Position numbers and translations under genes: made by a program. 64,000 bases of DNA from Pseudomonas oryzihabitans (lineage in GTDB: Bacteria; Pseudomonadota; Gammaproteobacteria; Pseudomonadales; Pseudomonadaceae). The notes beneath the pieces were generated by a model, which had not been told where the DNA came from, did no database searches, and saw only the letters and a list, made by a program, of their open reading frames with translations. Location of the stretch: NCBI RefSeq assembly GCF_006384975.1, contig NZ_CP021645.1:3128001-3192000 (forward strand). Direction: 5' to 3'. Below are positions 1 through 7,031 of the stretch, one piece after another. The first letter of the stretch is position 1. Every line of letters starts with the position of its first letter.

Positions 1-305
1 GCGGCGGAGATGCCGGTGCTGATGCCCTCGGCGGCCTCGATGGAGACGGTGAACTTGGTGCCGAAGCCGGAGGCGTTGCGGCTGGCCATCATCGGCAGGT
101 TGAGGCGCTCGCAGAGGCCCTTGCTCATGGGCATGCAGATCAGGCCGCGGGCGTGGCGGGCCATGAAGTTGATGTGTTCGGCGGTGACGCATTCGGAGGC
201 GATGATGATGTCGCCTTCGTTCTCGCGGTCCTCGTCGTCCATGAGGATGACCATCTTGCCCGCGCGGATGTCCTGGATGATGTCTTCGATGCTGGAAAGT
301 GCCAC
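1..305 (-). CDS. ribB: 3,4-dihydroxy-2-butanone-4-phosphate synthase (RibB domain), N-terminal part
   Basis: The first 101 codons of a riboflavin-pathway enzyme that makes the four-carbon precursor from ribulose 5-phosphate; the gene runs off the left edge. The segment [15 protein letters not shown] and the later [11 protein letters not shown] are characteristic of the DHBP synthase active site. The start is GTG at 305, with AAGGACG overlapping the ribE stop codon (316-318) as ribosome binding site, so translation is probably coupled to ribE. Pseudomonas versions usually carry a GTP cyclohydrolase II-like C-terminal half (RibBA), but that part lies outside the window and cannot be judged. It is probably co-transcribed with ribE under the upstream FMN riboswitch. 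Confidence 0.93.
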   Translation of the reverse strand, partial: MALSSIEDIIQDIRAGKMVILMDDEDRENEGDIIIASECVTAEHINFMARHARGLICMPMSKGLCERLNLPMMASRNASGFGTKFTVSIEAAEGISTGISA

Positions 306-315
306 GGTGTCGTCC

Positions 316-978
316 TTAGCGCTGCAGATAGCCGTGTTCGGCGAGAAAGTGTTCGGTGACGCCGCCCTTGGTGGACTCGGCGGCCTTGTCGCCCAGCAGC
401 AGGCGCTCCAAGTAGCGGGCCAGGAGGTCCACCTCCAGATTCACCCGGCGACCGGGACGGTAGTCGGCCATGATGGTCTCGCCGAGGGTATGGGGCACGA
501 TGGTCAGCTCGAATTCGGCGCCGTCCACCGCGTTGACCGTGAGGCTGACGCCATCCACGGTGATCGAGCCCTTGAGGGCGATGTAGCGCGCCAGCTCGGC
601 CGGCGCGCGCAGGCGGAATTGCACGGCGCGGGCGTTATCGGCGCGCGAGACCACTTCGCCGAGGCCATCCACGTGGCCGCTGACCAGGTGGCCGCCGAGC
701 CGGCTGGTGGGCATCAATGCCTTTTCCAGGTTGACCTTGCTGCCGGGCTTGAGGGCGCCCAGGCTGGTCAGGCTCAGGGTCTCGCGACTGACGTCGGCCC
801 AGAAGCCGTCGCCGGGCAGGTCCACGGCGGTGAGGCAGACGCCGTTGACGGCGATGCTGTCGCCGAGCTTGACGTCGGCAAGGTCCAGCTTGCCGGTGGC
901 GACGTAGAGGCGCACATCCCCGCCCTTGGGCGTCAGGGCGCGGATCTCGCCGAGGGCTTCGATGATTCCGGTGAACAT
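316..978 (-). CDS. ribE: Riboflavin synthase alpha chain
   Basis: A 220-residue protein that dismutates two 6,7-dimethyl-8-ribityllumazine molecules to riboflavin. It begins with the family hallmark [10 protein letters not shown] and has two tandem lumazine-binding repeats (about 1-95 and 96-200; second repeat with [11 protein letters not shown]). The ATG at 978 is chosen over a longer in-frame start because it begins the conserved N-terminus and has AGGAGG at 988-993, nine bases upstream. Its start overlaps the stop of a 16-codon ORF as TGATG. It lies downstream of the FMN riboswitch and upstream of ribB in one operon. The symbol ribC is also used in some genomes. Confidence 0.96.
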   Translation of the reverse strand: MFTGIIEALGEIRALTPKGGDVRLYVATGKLDLADVKLGDSIAVNGVCLTAVDLPGDGFWADVSRETLSLTSLGALKPGSKVNLEKALMPTSRLGGHLVSGHVDGLGEVVSRADNARAVQFRLRAPAELARYIALKGSITVDGVSLTVNAVDGAEFELTIVPHTLGETIMADYRPGRRVNLEVDLLARYLERLLLGDKAAESTKGGVTEHFLAEHGYLQR

Positions 979-1028
979 CAGCTCAGGCCTCCTGGAGGCG
1001 GAGCCGAAAAGGCAGTGCAGATCGACAT
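978..1028 (-). CDS. Putative 16-residue leader ORF coupled to ribE
   Basis: A short ORF (MSICTAFSAPPPGGLS) between the FMN riboswitch and ribE. It has an AGGAG ribosome binding site at 1036-1040, seven bases before its ATG. Its TGA stop shares one base with the ribE ATG, the arrangement typical of translational coupling. The binding site lies partly in the 3' arm of a 7-bp hairpin (1038-1059), so its access could be controlled by RNA folding. It contains three consecutive prolines, a known slow site for ribosomes. No known family is recognised; whether it is translated is inference from the start signals only. Confidence 0.4.
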   Translation of the reverse strand: MSICTAFSAPPPGGLS

Positions 1029-1035
1029 CGACGAA

Positions 1036-1059
1036 CTCCTGTTTCGGTGAAAAAACAGG
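1036..1059 (-). promoter_or_regulatory. Hairpin sequestering the leader-ORF ribosome binding site
   Basis: On the transcript, CCTGTTT (1053-1059) can pair with AAACAGG (1038-1044) across an 8-base loop. The 3' arm contains the AGG of the AGGAG ribosome binding site of the 16-residue ORF. No T-run follows, so it is not a factor-independent terminator. It could be the expression platform of the FMN riboswitch acting on translation; this is inferred from position. Confidence 0.45.
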
Positions 1060-1126
1060 GCGCACGGACAGAAGGGAACATGCAGACGGACAAAGGGCTC
1101 GCACCCCTGCCAGGCGAGGCTATCCC

Positions 1127-1278
1127 GTTCTCTCTCATCCGGACTATGACCGTCGGCCCCGGAATCCAACCGGGTCTGCTGACCTCCCCCGCCGCAGAGA
1201 ACGAAGGAGCGCTCGCGGGCTCGTCCCGATTGGATCGGGCATCACCGCCGGTGGGGAATTGCACCCCGCCCTGAGAAC
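1127..1278 (-). promoter_or_regulatory. FMN riboswitch (RFN element)
   Basis: The minus strand carries the RFN signatures in order: AGGGCGGGGTGCAATTCCCC and ACCGGCGGT near the 5' end, AGCCCGCGAGCGC in the middle, then GGTCAGCAGACC, GGATTCCGGGGCCGACGGT and ATAGTCCGGATGAGAGA. The closing P1 helix pairs GTTCTC (1273-1278) with GAGAAC (1127-1132). This class binds flavin mononucleotide and represses riboflavin genes. It lies after ribD and before the ribE-ribB pair, so it should regulate only the latter unless ribD transcripts read through. Confidence 0.95.
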
Positions 1279-1338
1279 TTGCCACTCCAAGGTGGCGCAG
1301 GTTTTGTAACACAGTTTGCGGCCGGGGGGCCAGGGGCC

Positions 1339-2463
1339 TCAGGTATCGCGTAGCGGCCGGGCGATCAAGTGCAAATCCGCGCCGACCGGAGTCGCGCTGA
1401 CGATCCTGAGCTGCGGCGCCTCGGCCAGGTGCTCGAGGGGCCAGTCCAGTAGCGGGCGGGCGCTGGAGCCGAGGAACTTGGGCGCCAGGAACAGATGGTA
1501 TTCGTCGACCAATCCGGCCCGGGCGAAGGCCCCGGCGAGGCGTGGTCCGGCTTCCACCAGAACATCGTTGACCTGCTCGGTGCCCAGCTGGGTGAGCAGG
1601 GCTGCCAAGTCGACCTGACCGGCGGTGCCCGGCAATGCCAGGTAGTCGTGACCGGCGGCGGCATAGCCCGGATCGTCCGAGGCCAGGCCTGCGACCCGCG
1701 CCGCGCCAGCCTGGAAGAAGGGTGCCTCGAGCGGCACCCGGCCGCGCCCATCCACCAGCAGCCGCTGCGGCGTGCGCAGGGTGGCCAGGGCCAGGTCTTC
1801 GCCGGTCAGGCCCAGTTCGCTCGGCCGCACGGTCAGGCGGGCGCCGTCGGCCAGCACGGTGTCGGCACCGGTGATCACCACCCCGGCTTCGGCCCGCAGC
1901 CGCTGCACGCTCTGCCGCGCCGCCGGGCCGGTGATCCATTGGCTCTCGCCATTGGCCATGGCGGTGCGGCCATCCAGGCTCAGCGCCAGCTTGACCCGCA
2001 CGAAGGGCCGGCCGGTAAGCATGCGCTGGATGAAGCCGGCATTGAGCGCCCGTGCCTCGGCTTCCAGCACCCCGGCGCGGGTGGCGATGCCCGCAGCGGC
2101 GAGCCGCGCCAGGCCGCGCCCGGCCACCAGCGGATTGGGATCGGTCATGGCCGCCACCACCTCGGCCACGCCAGCGGCGACCAGGGCGTCGGCGCAGGGC
2201 GGGGTGCGGCCATGGTGACTGCAGGGTTCCAGGGTCACATAGGCCGTGGCACCTCTTGCCGCTTCGCCCGCCTGGCGCAGGGCATGCACCTCGGCATGGG
2301 GCTCGCCGGCCTGGCGATGCCAGCCCTCGCCCACCACCTGGCCGTCGCGAACGATGACGCAACCCACCCGTGGATTGGGCGCCGTGCTGTAGCGCCCACG
2401 GGCCGCCAGCGCCAGGGCACGGGCCATCCACTGTTCGTCGTTTACCACGGTCGGGCCGCTCAT
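1339..2463 (-). CDS. ribD: Bifunctional diaminohydroxyphosphoribosylaminopyrimidine deaminase / 5-amino-6-ribosylamino-uracil reductase
   Basis: A 374-residue two-domain riboflavin enzyme. Residues 1-145 are a cytidine-deaminase fold with zinc ligands in HAE (56-58) and Cys81/Cys90 within [12 protein letters not shown]. Residues from about 150 onward are a dihydrofolate-reductase-like reductase domain ([17 protein letters not shown]). The domains carry out steps two and three after GTP cyclohydrolase II. The ATG overlaps the stop codon of nrdR by four bases, so the two genes are an operon. The FMN riboswitch lies downstream of this gene, so ribD is not obviously under its control. Confidence 0.96.
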   Translation of the reverse strand: MSGPTVVNDEQWMARALALAARGRYSTAPNPRVGCVIVRDGQVVGEGWHRQAGEPHAEVHALRQAGEAARGATAYVTLEPCSHHGRTPPCADALVAAGVAEVVAAMTDPNPLVAGRGLARLAAAGIATRAGVLEAEARALNAGFIQRMLTGRPFVRVKLALSLDGRTAMANGESQWITGPAARQSVQRLRAEAGVVITGADTVLADGARLTVRPSELGLTGEDLALATLRTPQRLLVDGRGRVPLEAPFFQAGAARVAGLASDDPGYAAAGHDYLALPGTAGQVDLAALLTQLGTEQVNDVLVEAGPRLAGAFARAGLVDEYHLFLAPKFLGSSARPLLDWPLEHLAEAPQLRIVSATPVGADLHLIARPLRDT

Positions 2464-2930
2464 ACTGGTTGCTTACCCGGGTCCTGGGCCAGGCGCTCGA
2501 TCTCGTCGCGGAATTCGGCGAGGTCCTGGAATTGCCGATAGACCGAGGCGAAACGGATATAGGCCACCTGATCCAGTTTGCGCAGTTCGTCCATCACCAA
2601 CTCGCCCACCACCCGGGAACGGATCTCCCGCTCGCCGGTAGCGCGCAGCCGGTGCTTGATCAGGGCGATTGCCTCTTCCAGGCGCTCCACGCTCACCGGC
2701 CGCTTCTCCAGGGCGCGCTGCATGCCGGCGCGCAACTTATCCTCATCGAAGGGCTGACGGGTACCGTCCTGCTTGATCAGTCGCGGTAGGACCAGTTCGG
2801 CGGTCTCGAAGGTGGTGAAGCGTTCCTGGCAGGCCAGACACTCACGCCGCCGGCGCACCTGCTCGCCGGCCGCAACCAGCCGGGAATCCGTGACCTTGGT
2901 GTCGTGGGCGCCGCAGAAGGGACAATGCAT
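2460..2930 (-). CDS. nrdR: Transcriptional repressor NrdR
   Basis: A 156-residue regulator of ribonucleotide reductase genes that senses ATP/dATP. The N-terminus is a zinc ribbon with Cys3, Cys6, Cys31 and Cys34 (MHCPFCG...CLAC). An ATP-cone domain follows from about residue 47 ([19 protein letters not shown]). The length matches the family. It heads a minus-strand operon with ribD, as is common in Pseudomonas. The intergenic stretch to the divergent lipoprotein gene (2931-3120) should hold both promoters, but none is clear enough to list. Confidence 0.97.
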   Translation of the reverse strand: MHCPFCGAHDTKVTDSRLVAAGEQVRRRRECLACQERFTTFETAELVLPRLIKQDGTRQPFDEDKLRAGMQRALEKRPVSVERLEEAIALIKHRLRATGEREIRSRVVGELVMDELRKLDQVAYIRFASVYRQFQDLAEFRDEIERLAQDPGKQPV

Positions 2931-3120
2931 GGGAGAGTCGATCGCCGGAAGGGAAAGTCTTCATGGTAACCCAACGTCCTCCACCGGGAACCTCCGGGTA
3001 CCGGACGAATCGACAGCCAGGGGCCGCTGGGCTATAAGAACGCGCTGGTTTTGCGGTCTCCCTGTCGGACACCCCAGCCTCCCGTGCAGCCCTCGCCGGC
3101 CGCGACCTACGGATCCTGCC

Positions 3121-3585
3121 ATGACTCCACGCCCTTTCCTGCCCCTGCTGCTCACCGCCCTGCTGGCGGCCTGCTCCAGCCCATCCGAAACCCCGCCGGC
3201 ACAACCGACGGCCCCGACCGTGGTTTCGGACCCGGTAGCCGACGCGCCAACGCCGGCCAATATGCGCGAAGTCTCCGGCGTACTGCGCAATAGCCAAGGG
3301 CTGGTCCCGGCTGGCGCCCAGGTGGAAATCGCCCTGCTGGCGGTCAATGCCAAGGGCTTGCCGCAGCGGCTGCTGGCCAGTGAGACGGTGATCGGCAAGG
3401 GGGCGCCCCTGGCCTTCCGCCTGCCCTTCAACCCCGGTCTCTTCCCCACTCGTCCGGATCTCAAGGTGGAATTCCACGCCCGCCTGATCCAGGCCGGCCA
3501 ACTGGCCAGTTTCTTGCCGCCGGTGAACGTAGGCGGGCCGAACAGCCAGAACCTGGGCGAACTGGTGCTGAACCAGACGCCGTGA
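3121..3585 (+). CDS. YbaY-family lipoprotein
   Basis: A 154-residue putative outer-membrane or periplasmic lipoprotein. A signal peptide with lipobox LLAAC places the lipidated cysteine at residue 18. A Pro/Ala/Thr-rich linker (20-47) follows, then a beta-rich domain from about 50 (REVSGVLRNSQGLVPAGAQV) that resembles the YbaY/YscW-type lipoprotein domain. The role of this family in Pseudomonas is poorly defined. Its TGA overlaps the GTG of the downstream methyltransferase, so the two are probably translated together. The start at 3121 is the only one that gives a complete signal peptide. Confidence 0.75.
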   Translation: MTPRPFLPLLLTALLAACSSPSETPPAQPTAPTVVSDPVADAPTPANMREVSGVLRNSQGLVPAGAQVEIALLAVNAKGLPQRLLASETVIGKGAPLAFRLPFNPGLFPTRPDLKVEFHARLIQAGQLASFLPPVNVGGPNSQNLGELVLNQTP

Positions 3586-4229
3586 CACCGCCCGCCAGCC
3601 TCGCCACCGCCCTGGTGGCACTGCTCGGCGACGCCCGTCTCAGTCTGCAGGCGCTGCCTGGCTGCGACCTGTCGCTGTGGCTGATCGACCCCGCCAACAT
3701 GGCCCGGGCCTTTTCCCCCGCGGAAACCCAGCGACTGCTGGAGGCGCCACCCTACTGGTGCTTCTGCTGGGCCAGCGGCCTGGCCCTTGCCCAATGGATC
3801 GCGGCCCATCCCCAGGCCGTCGCCGGACGCCAGGTACTGGATTTCGGCAGCGGCTCGGGCATCGCCGGCCTTGCCGCCGCGCAGGCAGGTGCCGCGCGGG
3901 TGGTCTGCTGCGACCTCGATCCACTGGCCCTGAAGGCCTGCCGCGCCAATGCCGCGGCCAACGATCTCAGGATCGAGACACTGGCTGATCTGCACGCCAG
4001 TACCGAACGCTTCGATCTCATCCTCGCCGCCGATGTCCTCTACGACCGCGCCAACCTCTCCCTGCTGGCGCTGTTGCAGGATCGCGCCGAGGCGATACTG
4101 CTGGCCGACTCGCGCGTCCGCGACCTCGACCACCCTGGTTTCACCCGTATCGACGAACTGCAGGCCTGCACCTTGCCGGATCTCGCCGAGCCGGATGAAT
4201 TCCGCCGCGTGACGCTCTATCAAGGCTGA
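3582..4229 (+). CDS. Class I SAM-dependent methyltransferase
   Basis: A 215-residue Rossmann-fold methyltransferase. Motif I VLDFGSGSGIAG is at residues 85-96, an acidic motif II follows (VVCCDLDPLALKACRANA, 108-125), and a post-motif DLILAADVLYD fits the lysine/protein methyltransferase 16 (ETFB-lysine methyltransferase-like) group. The substrate cannot be told from sequence. The GTG start overlaps the stop of the lipoprotein gene, which argues for co-translation. Sixty-eight bases separate it from the following thioredoxin gene. Confidence 0.82.
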   Translation: MTPPASLATALVALLGDARLSLQALPGCDLSLWLIDPANMARAFSPAETQRLLEAPPYWCFCWASGLALAQWIAAHPQAVAGRQVLDFGSGSGIAGLAAAQAGAARVVCCDLDPLALKACRANAAANDLRIETLADLHASTERFDLILAADVLYDRANLSLLALLQDRAEAILLADSRVRDLDHPGFTRIDELQACTLPDLAEPDEFRRVTLYQG

Positions 4230-4297
4230 GTCGGGCCACCTTGTTTCCAAGGCCGGCGCCCCCACCTATAGTGCATCTTTCGTTTGCCGAGTCCGCC

Positions 4298-5167
4298 ATG
4301 AGCCAGGTCCCCTACATTTTCGACGCCACCCTCGATACCTTTCAGCAACAGGTCATCGATGCCTCCTTCACGACCCCGGTGCTGGTGGACTTCTGGGCCG
4401 AGTGGTGCGCGCCCTGCAAGGTGCTGATGCCGCTGCTGGCCAAGATCACCGAGTCCTATGGCGGCGCCCTGCACCTGGCCAAGGTCAACTGTGACATCGA
4501 GCAGGAACTGGTGATGAGATTCGGCATCCGCAGCCTGCCCACCGTGGTGCTGTTCAAGGACGGCCAGCCGGTGGACGGCTTCGCCGGCGCCCAGCCCGAA
4601 TCGGCCATCCGCGCCCTGCTCGAACCCCATGTCCAGGCGCTGCCACCGGCCGAGGAAGATCCGCTGGAGGCTGCCCAGGCGCTGTTCGCCGAGGGTCGTT
4701 TCGCCGAAGCCGAAGCGCTGCTCAAGGCCCTGCTGGAGCAGGACAACAGCAACGCCCTGGCGCTGATCCTCTATGCCCGCTGCCTGGCCGAACGCAATGA
4801 ACTGGACGACGCCCAGGCGGTGCTGGACGCGGTCAAGGGTGACGAACACAAGCAGGCCCTGGCCGGGGCCCGCGCCCAACTGACCTTCCTGCGTCAGGCC
4901 GCCAGCCTGCCCGACGTCGCCGAACTCAAGAGCCGCCTGGCCCGCGATGCCGCCGACGATGAAGCCGCCTACCAACTGGCCGTGCAGCAACTGGCCCGCC
5001 AGCAATACGAACCGGCACTGGATGGTCTGCTGGAACTGTTCCGCCGCAATCGCGGCTACGGCGACGATCTGCCACGCAAGACCCTGGTACAGGTCTTCGA
5101 TCTGCTGGGCAACGACCATCCGCTAGTCGCTACCTATCGCCGCCGGCTGTACCAGGCGCTGTACTAA
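4298..5167 (+). CDS. cnoX: Thioredoxin-TPR co-chaperone (CnoX/YbbN family)
   Basis: A 289-residue cytoplasmic protein combining a thioredoxin domain (about 1-110, active site WCAPC with Cys37 and Cys40) and C-terminal TPR-like helices (about 120-289, including EAAQALFAEGRFAEAEALLK). CnoX proteins hold oxidation-prone clients and pass them to GroEL. The E. coli member has lost the redox-active pair, but this one keeps a complete CAPC, so it may also act as a disulfide reductase. The ATG at 4298 is preferred over an upstream one at 4241 because it directly precedes the conserved domain. A hairpin terminator follows the stop. Confidence 0.88.
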   Translation: MSQVPYIFDATLDTFQQQVIDASFTTPVLVDFWAEWCAPCKVLMPLLAKITESYGGALHLAKVNCDIEQELVMRFGIRSLPTVVLFKDGQPVDGFAGAQPESAIRALLEPHVQALPPAEEDPLEAAQALFAEGRFAEAEALLKALLEQDNSNALALILYARCLAERNELDDAQAVLDAVKGDEHKQALAGARAQLTFLRQAASLPDVAELKSRLARDAADDEAAYQLAVQQLARQQYEPALDGLLELFRRNRGYGDDLPRKTLVQVFDLLGNDHPLVATYRRRLYQALY

Positions 5168-5180
5168 GCCGCTCGGTAAT

Positions 5181-5209
5181 GGCTGCGTCACGCCAGACGC
5201 AGCCTTATC
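5181..5209 (+). terminator. Hairpin terminator after cnoX
   Basis: A perfect 9-bp stem, GGCTGCGTC (5181-5189) with GACGCAGCC (5196-5204), has a 6-base loop and is followed by TTATCC. The T-tract is short, so it is only a moderate terminator for the plus strand. Confidence 0.55.
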
Positions 5210-5244
5210 CACAACCGTGGTAATTCAAGCGCTGTGGACGATCT

Positions 5245-5294
5245 GTAGCGTGGAAAACCGCGCAGCGTTTTCCACTGGCCACACGCCAAGCTAC
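5245..5294. repeat. Palindromic intergenic repeat (REP-like)
   Basis: GTGGAAAAC (5250-5258) pairs with GTTTTCCAC (5267-5275), and an outer GTAGC (5245-5249) pairs with GCTAC (5290-5294). It ends over the stop codon of the minus-strand gene at 5291. A related GTAGCG...CGCTAC element lies at 61625-61690. It sits between convergent genes and may serve as a shared terminator. Confidence 0.6.
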
Positions 5295-5641
5295 CCCTGC
5301 CAGATATAGAACTGCGCCTCCCCCACCCGCTCCATGCGCACCTGGGGACTATGCCTCAGCCTTACCAGCAGTTGCTTGGCCACGCCCAGATTACCGGTCA
5401 GCTTCTCCAGGGCCACGAGGATATCCGGCCCGCTGAGCCGCCCGGCAGAGCTGAGCAGCTTCACCACCTGATCCCACAGCATATCGCCGCCTGACTTAGG
5501 TCCACTGGGCGTAGCGGTCACGGCCGGCGCGGGTGTCTCCGGCGGACGCAGGGCAGCGGCCAGGCGCTGCCAGTCGGCCTCTTCCAGCTCGACCGTCAAA
5601 TCCACGGGCTGGCTGCCGATGGTTCCGCGGATGCGTACCAT
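5291..5641 (-). CDS. Hypothetical protein, 116 residues
   Basis: No family is recognised. The ATG at 5641 has a good ribosome binding site (GAGGAGAAC); a longer in-frame start at 5734 lacks one and adds a Cys-rich stretch, so it was not used. The N-terminal part looks beta-rich (MVRIRGTIGSQPVDLTVELE). A low-complexity Pro/Ala/Thr linker (about 38-53) separates it from a helical C-terminal part (DMLWDQVVKLLSSAGRLSGP) that could be a small winged-helix fold, which is only an impression. It lies divergent to the DUF2796 operon and convergent with cnoX. Confidence 0.7.
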   Translation of the reverse strand: MVRIRGTIGSQPVDLTVELEEADWQRLAAALRPPETPAPAVTATPSGPKSGGDMLWDQVVKLLSSAGRLSGPDILVALEKLTGNLGVAKQLLVRLRHSPQVRMERVGEAQFYIWQG

Positions 5642-5714
5642 GGTGTTCTCCTCGTCTTGCAGAGCCCCATGCTCCCACAGCCATCGACCGACGCCAAACC
5701 GAGGTTGCAGCCCG

Positions 5715-5737
5715 GAAAAGCAACAACATAACATAGC
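5715..5737 (+). promoter_or_regulatory. Candidate Zur box upstream of the DUF2796/ABC operon
   Basis: This 23-bp site matches the gamma-proteobacterial Zur consensus (GAAATGTTATANTATAACATTTC) at 15 of 22 defined positions. The right half, ATAACAT, is intact and the left half is degenerate. It lies 26 bases before the start at 5764. The homologous PA4063-PA4066 operon of P. aeruginosa is, as I recall, part of the Zur regulon, which supports the reading. Confidence 0.45.
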
Positions 5738-5763
5738 GCCTCACCATCCCTTGGAAGCCGTCC

Positions 5764-6315
5764 ATGCGCCTGCCTCTGCTATCTTTCTGTCTGGCCACCC
5801 TCATCGTGCAACCGGTGTTCGCCCACGGCACCCAGGATGAGCACGACGAGCACGAACATGGCGCCCTCGGTGCCCACGTACATGGCGAATCCCATCTCGA
5901 CCTGGCTCAGACCGACACTGGCCTGGAGCTGCAGTGGAGCAGTCCGGCCGCCGATCTGCTGGGCTTCGAGCACGCGCCGCGCAGCCAAGCGGAAAAGGAC
6001 GCCGTCGCCGCTCTCCAAGAGACCCTGGCCCAACCCCAGGCGTTGGTGAAGCTGCCGGCCGCCGCCGGTTGCCAATTGGCCAAGGCCAGCGCCGAGAGTC
6101 CGCTGTTCGCCAAGGACTCCAGCGCCAGCGGCCATCTGGACGTGGACGCCAGCATGAGCTTCACCTGCAGCAAGCCTGCCGCCCTCGACAGCCTGGATCT
6201 CTCCGGCTGGTTCGCCCGCTTCCCCAACAGCCACAGCGTCGAAGTCCAGGCCATCCTCGCCAGCGGCCAAAAAGGTGCCGAACTGACTGCCAAGCAACCG
6301 CGGCTGAAATGGTAA
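5764..6315 (+). CDS. His-rich periplasmic DUF2796 (ZrgA-like) protein
   Basis: A 183-residue exported protein with a signal peptide ending near VFA-HG (residues 1-20). The mature protein begins with a His/Asp/Glu-rich segment (HGTQDEHDEHEHGALGAHVH) that could bind zinc. The rest matches the DUF2796 pattern. ZrgA-type members take part in zinc uptake. It is the first gene of a tight operon with an ABC ATPase, a permease and a DUF3299 protein, and a Zur-like site lies just upstream. A zinc role is inferred from the histidines, the context and this site. Confidence 0.85.
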   Translation: MRLPLLSFCLATLIVQPVFAHGTQDEHDEHEHGALGAHVHGESHLDLAQTDTGLELQWSSPAADLLGFEHAPRSQAEKDAVAALQETLAQPQALVKLPAAAGCQLAKASAESPLFAKDSSASGHLDVDASMSFTCSKPAALDSLDLSGWFARFPNSHSVEVQAILASGQKGAELTAKQPRLKW

Positions 6316-6322
6316 GACGGTC

Positions 6323-7030
6323 GTGACCACCGCGCCCCTGGTCGAGCTCCAGGATCTCGGCTTCGCCTGGCCCGGCCAGGCCGAGTGCCTGGACATTCGG
6401 CACTTCAGCCTGGCGCCGGGCGAGACGCTGTTCCTCGAAGGCCCCTCGGGCAGCGGCAAGACCACCCTGCTCGCCCTGCTCGGCGGAGTGCAGCGTCCCA
6501 ATCGCGGCCAGGTACGGCTGCTCGGCCAGGATCTTGGTCAGCTCGCCACCGCCCGGCGCGACCGCTTTCGCGTCGACCACAGCGGCTTTCTCTTCCAGCA
6601 GTTCAACCTGCTGCCCTTTCTCTCGGTGCTGGAAAACGTCCTGCTGCCCTGCCAGTTCTCGGCGCTGCGCCGCGAACGCGCCAGCCAGCGTCATGGCGAC
6701 CCTCAGGATGCGGCCTTGACCCTGTTGCATGCCCTCGGGCTGACCGACCCCAGTCTGCCCTGGCGCGCCGCCCGCGAGTTGTCCATCGGTCAGCAGCAGC
6801 GGGTTGCCGCCGCGCGAGCGCTGATCGGGCAACCGGAGCTGGTGATCGCCGACGAACCCACCTCGGCCCTCGACAGCGACCACCGCGACGCCTTTCTGCA
6901 ACTGCTGTTCGCCGAGTGCACCGCCGCGGGTGCCGGCCTGCTGTTCGTCAGTCACGACCGCAGCCTGGCAGCGCACTTCGACCGCCACCTGACCCTGGCC
7001 CAGCTCAACGCCGCCCGGCCGGAGACCTAG
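6323..7030 (+). CDS. ABC transporter ATP-binding protein, LolD/MacB type
   Basis: A 235-residue ATPase with Walker A GPSGSGKTTLL (about 40-50), Q-loop FLFQQFNLLP, signature LSIGQQQRVAAARAL and Walker B LVIADEPTSALD. The type is that of LolD/FtsE/MacB ATPases, which drive mechanotransmission rather than classical import. GTG at 6323 is taken as the start, seven bases after the DUF2796 stop. It precedes its permease by one base. The substrate is unknown; its position in a probable Zur-controlled operon suggests a zinc-linked envelope function. Confidence 0.9.
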   Translation: MTTAPLVELQDLGFAWPGQAECLDIRHFSLAPGETLFLEGPSGSGKTTLLALLGGVQRPNRGQVRLLGQDLGQLATARRDRFRVDHSGFLFQQFNLLPFLSVLENVLLPCQFSALRRERASQRHGDPQDAALTLLHALGLTDPSLPWRAARELSIGQQQRVAAARALIGQPELVIADEPTSALDSDHRDAFLQLLFAECTAAGAGLLFVSHDRSLAAHFDRHLTLAQLNAARPET

Positions 7031-7031
7031 G

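Noticed and set aside
983..2431. Long minus-strand frame of about 480 codons over ribD and the riboswitch
   Set aside because: It is an alternative frame of ribD, made of Arg/Gly/Ala-rich low-complexity sequence, and it runs through the FMN riboswitch. The ribD frame has clear deaminase and reductase motifs.
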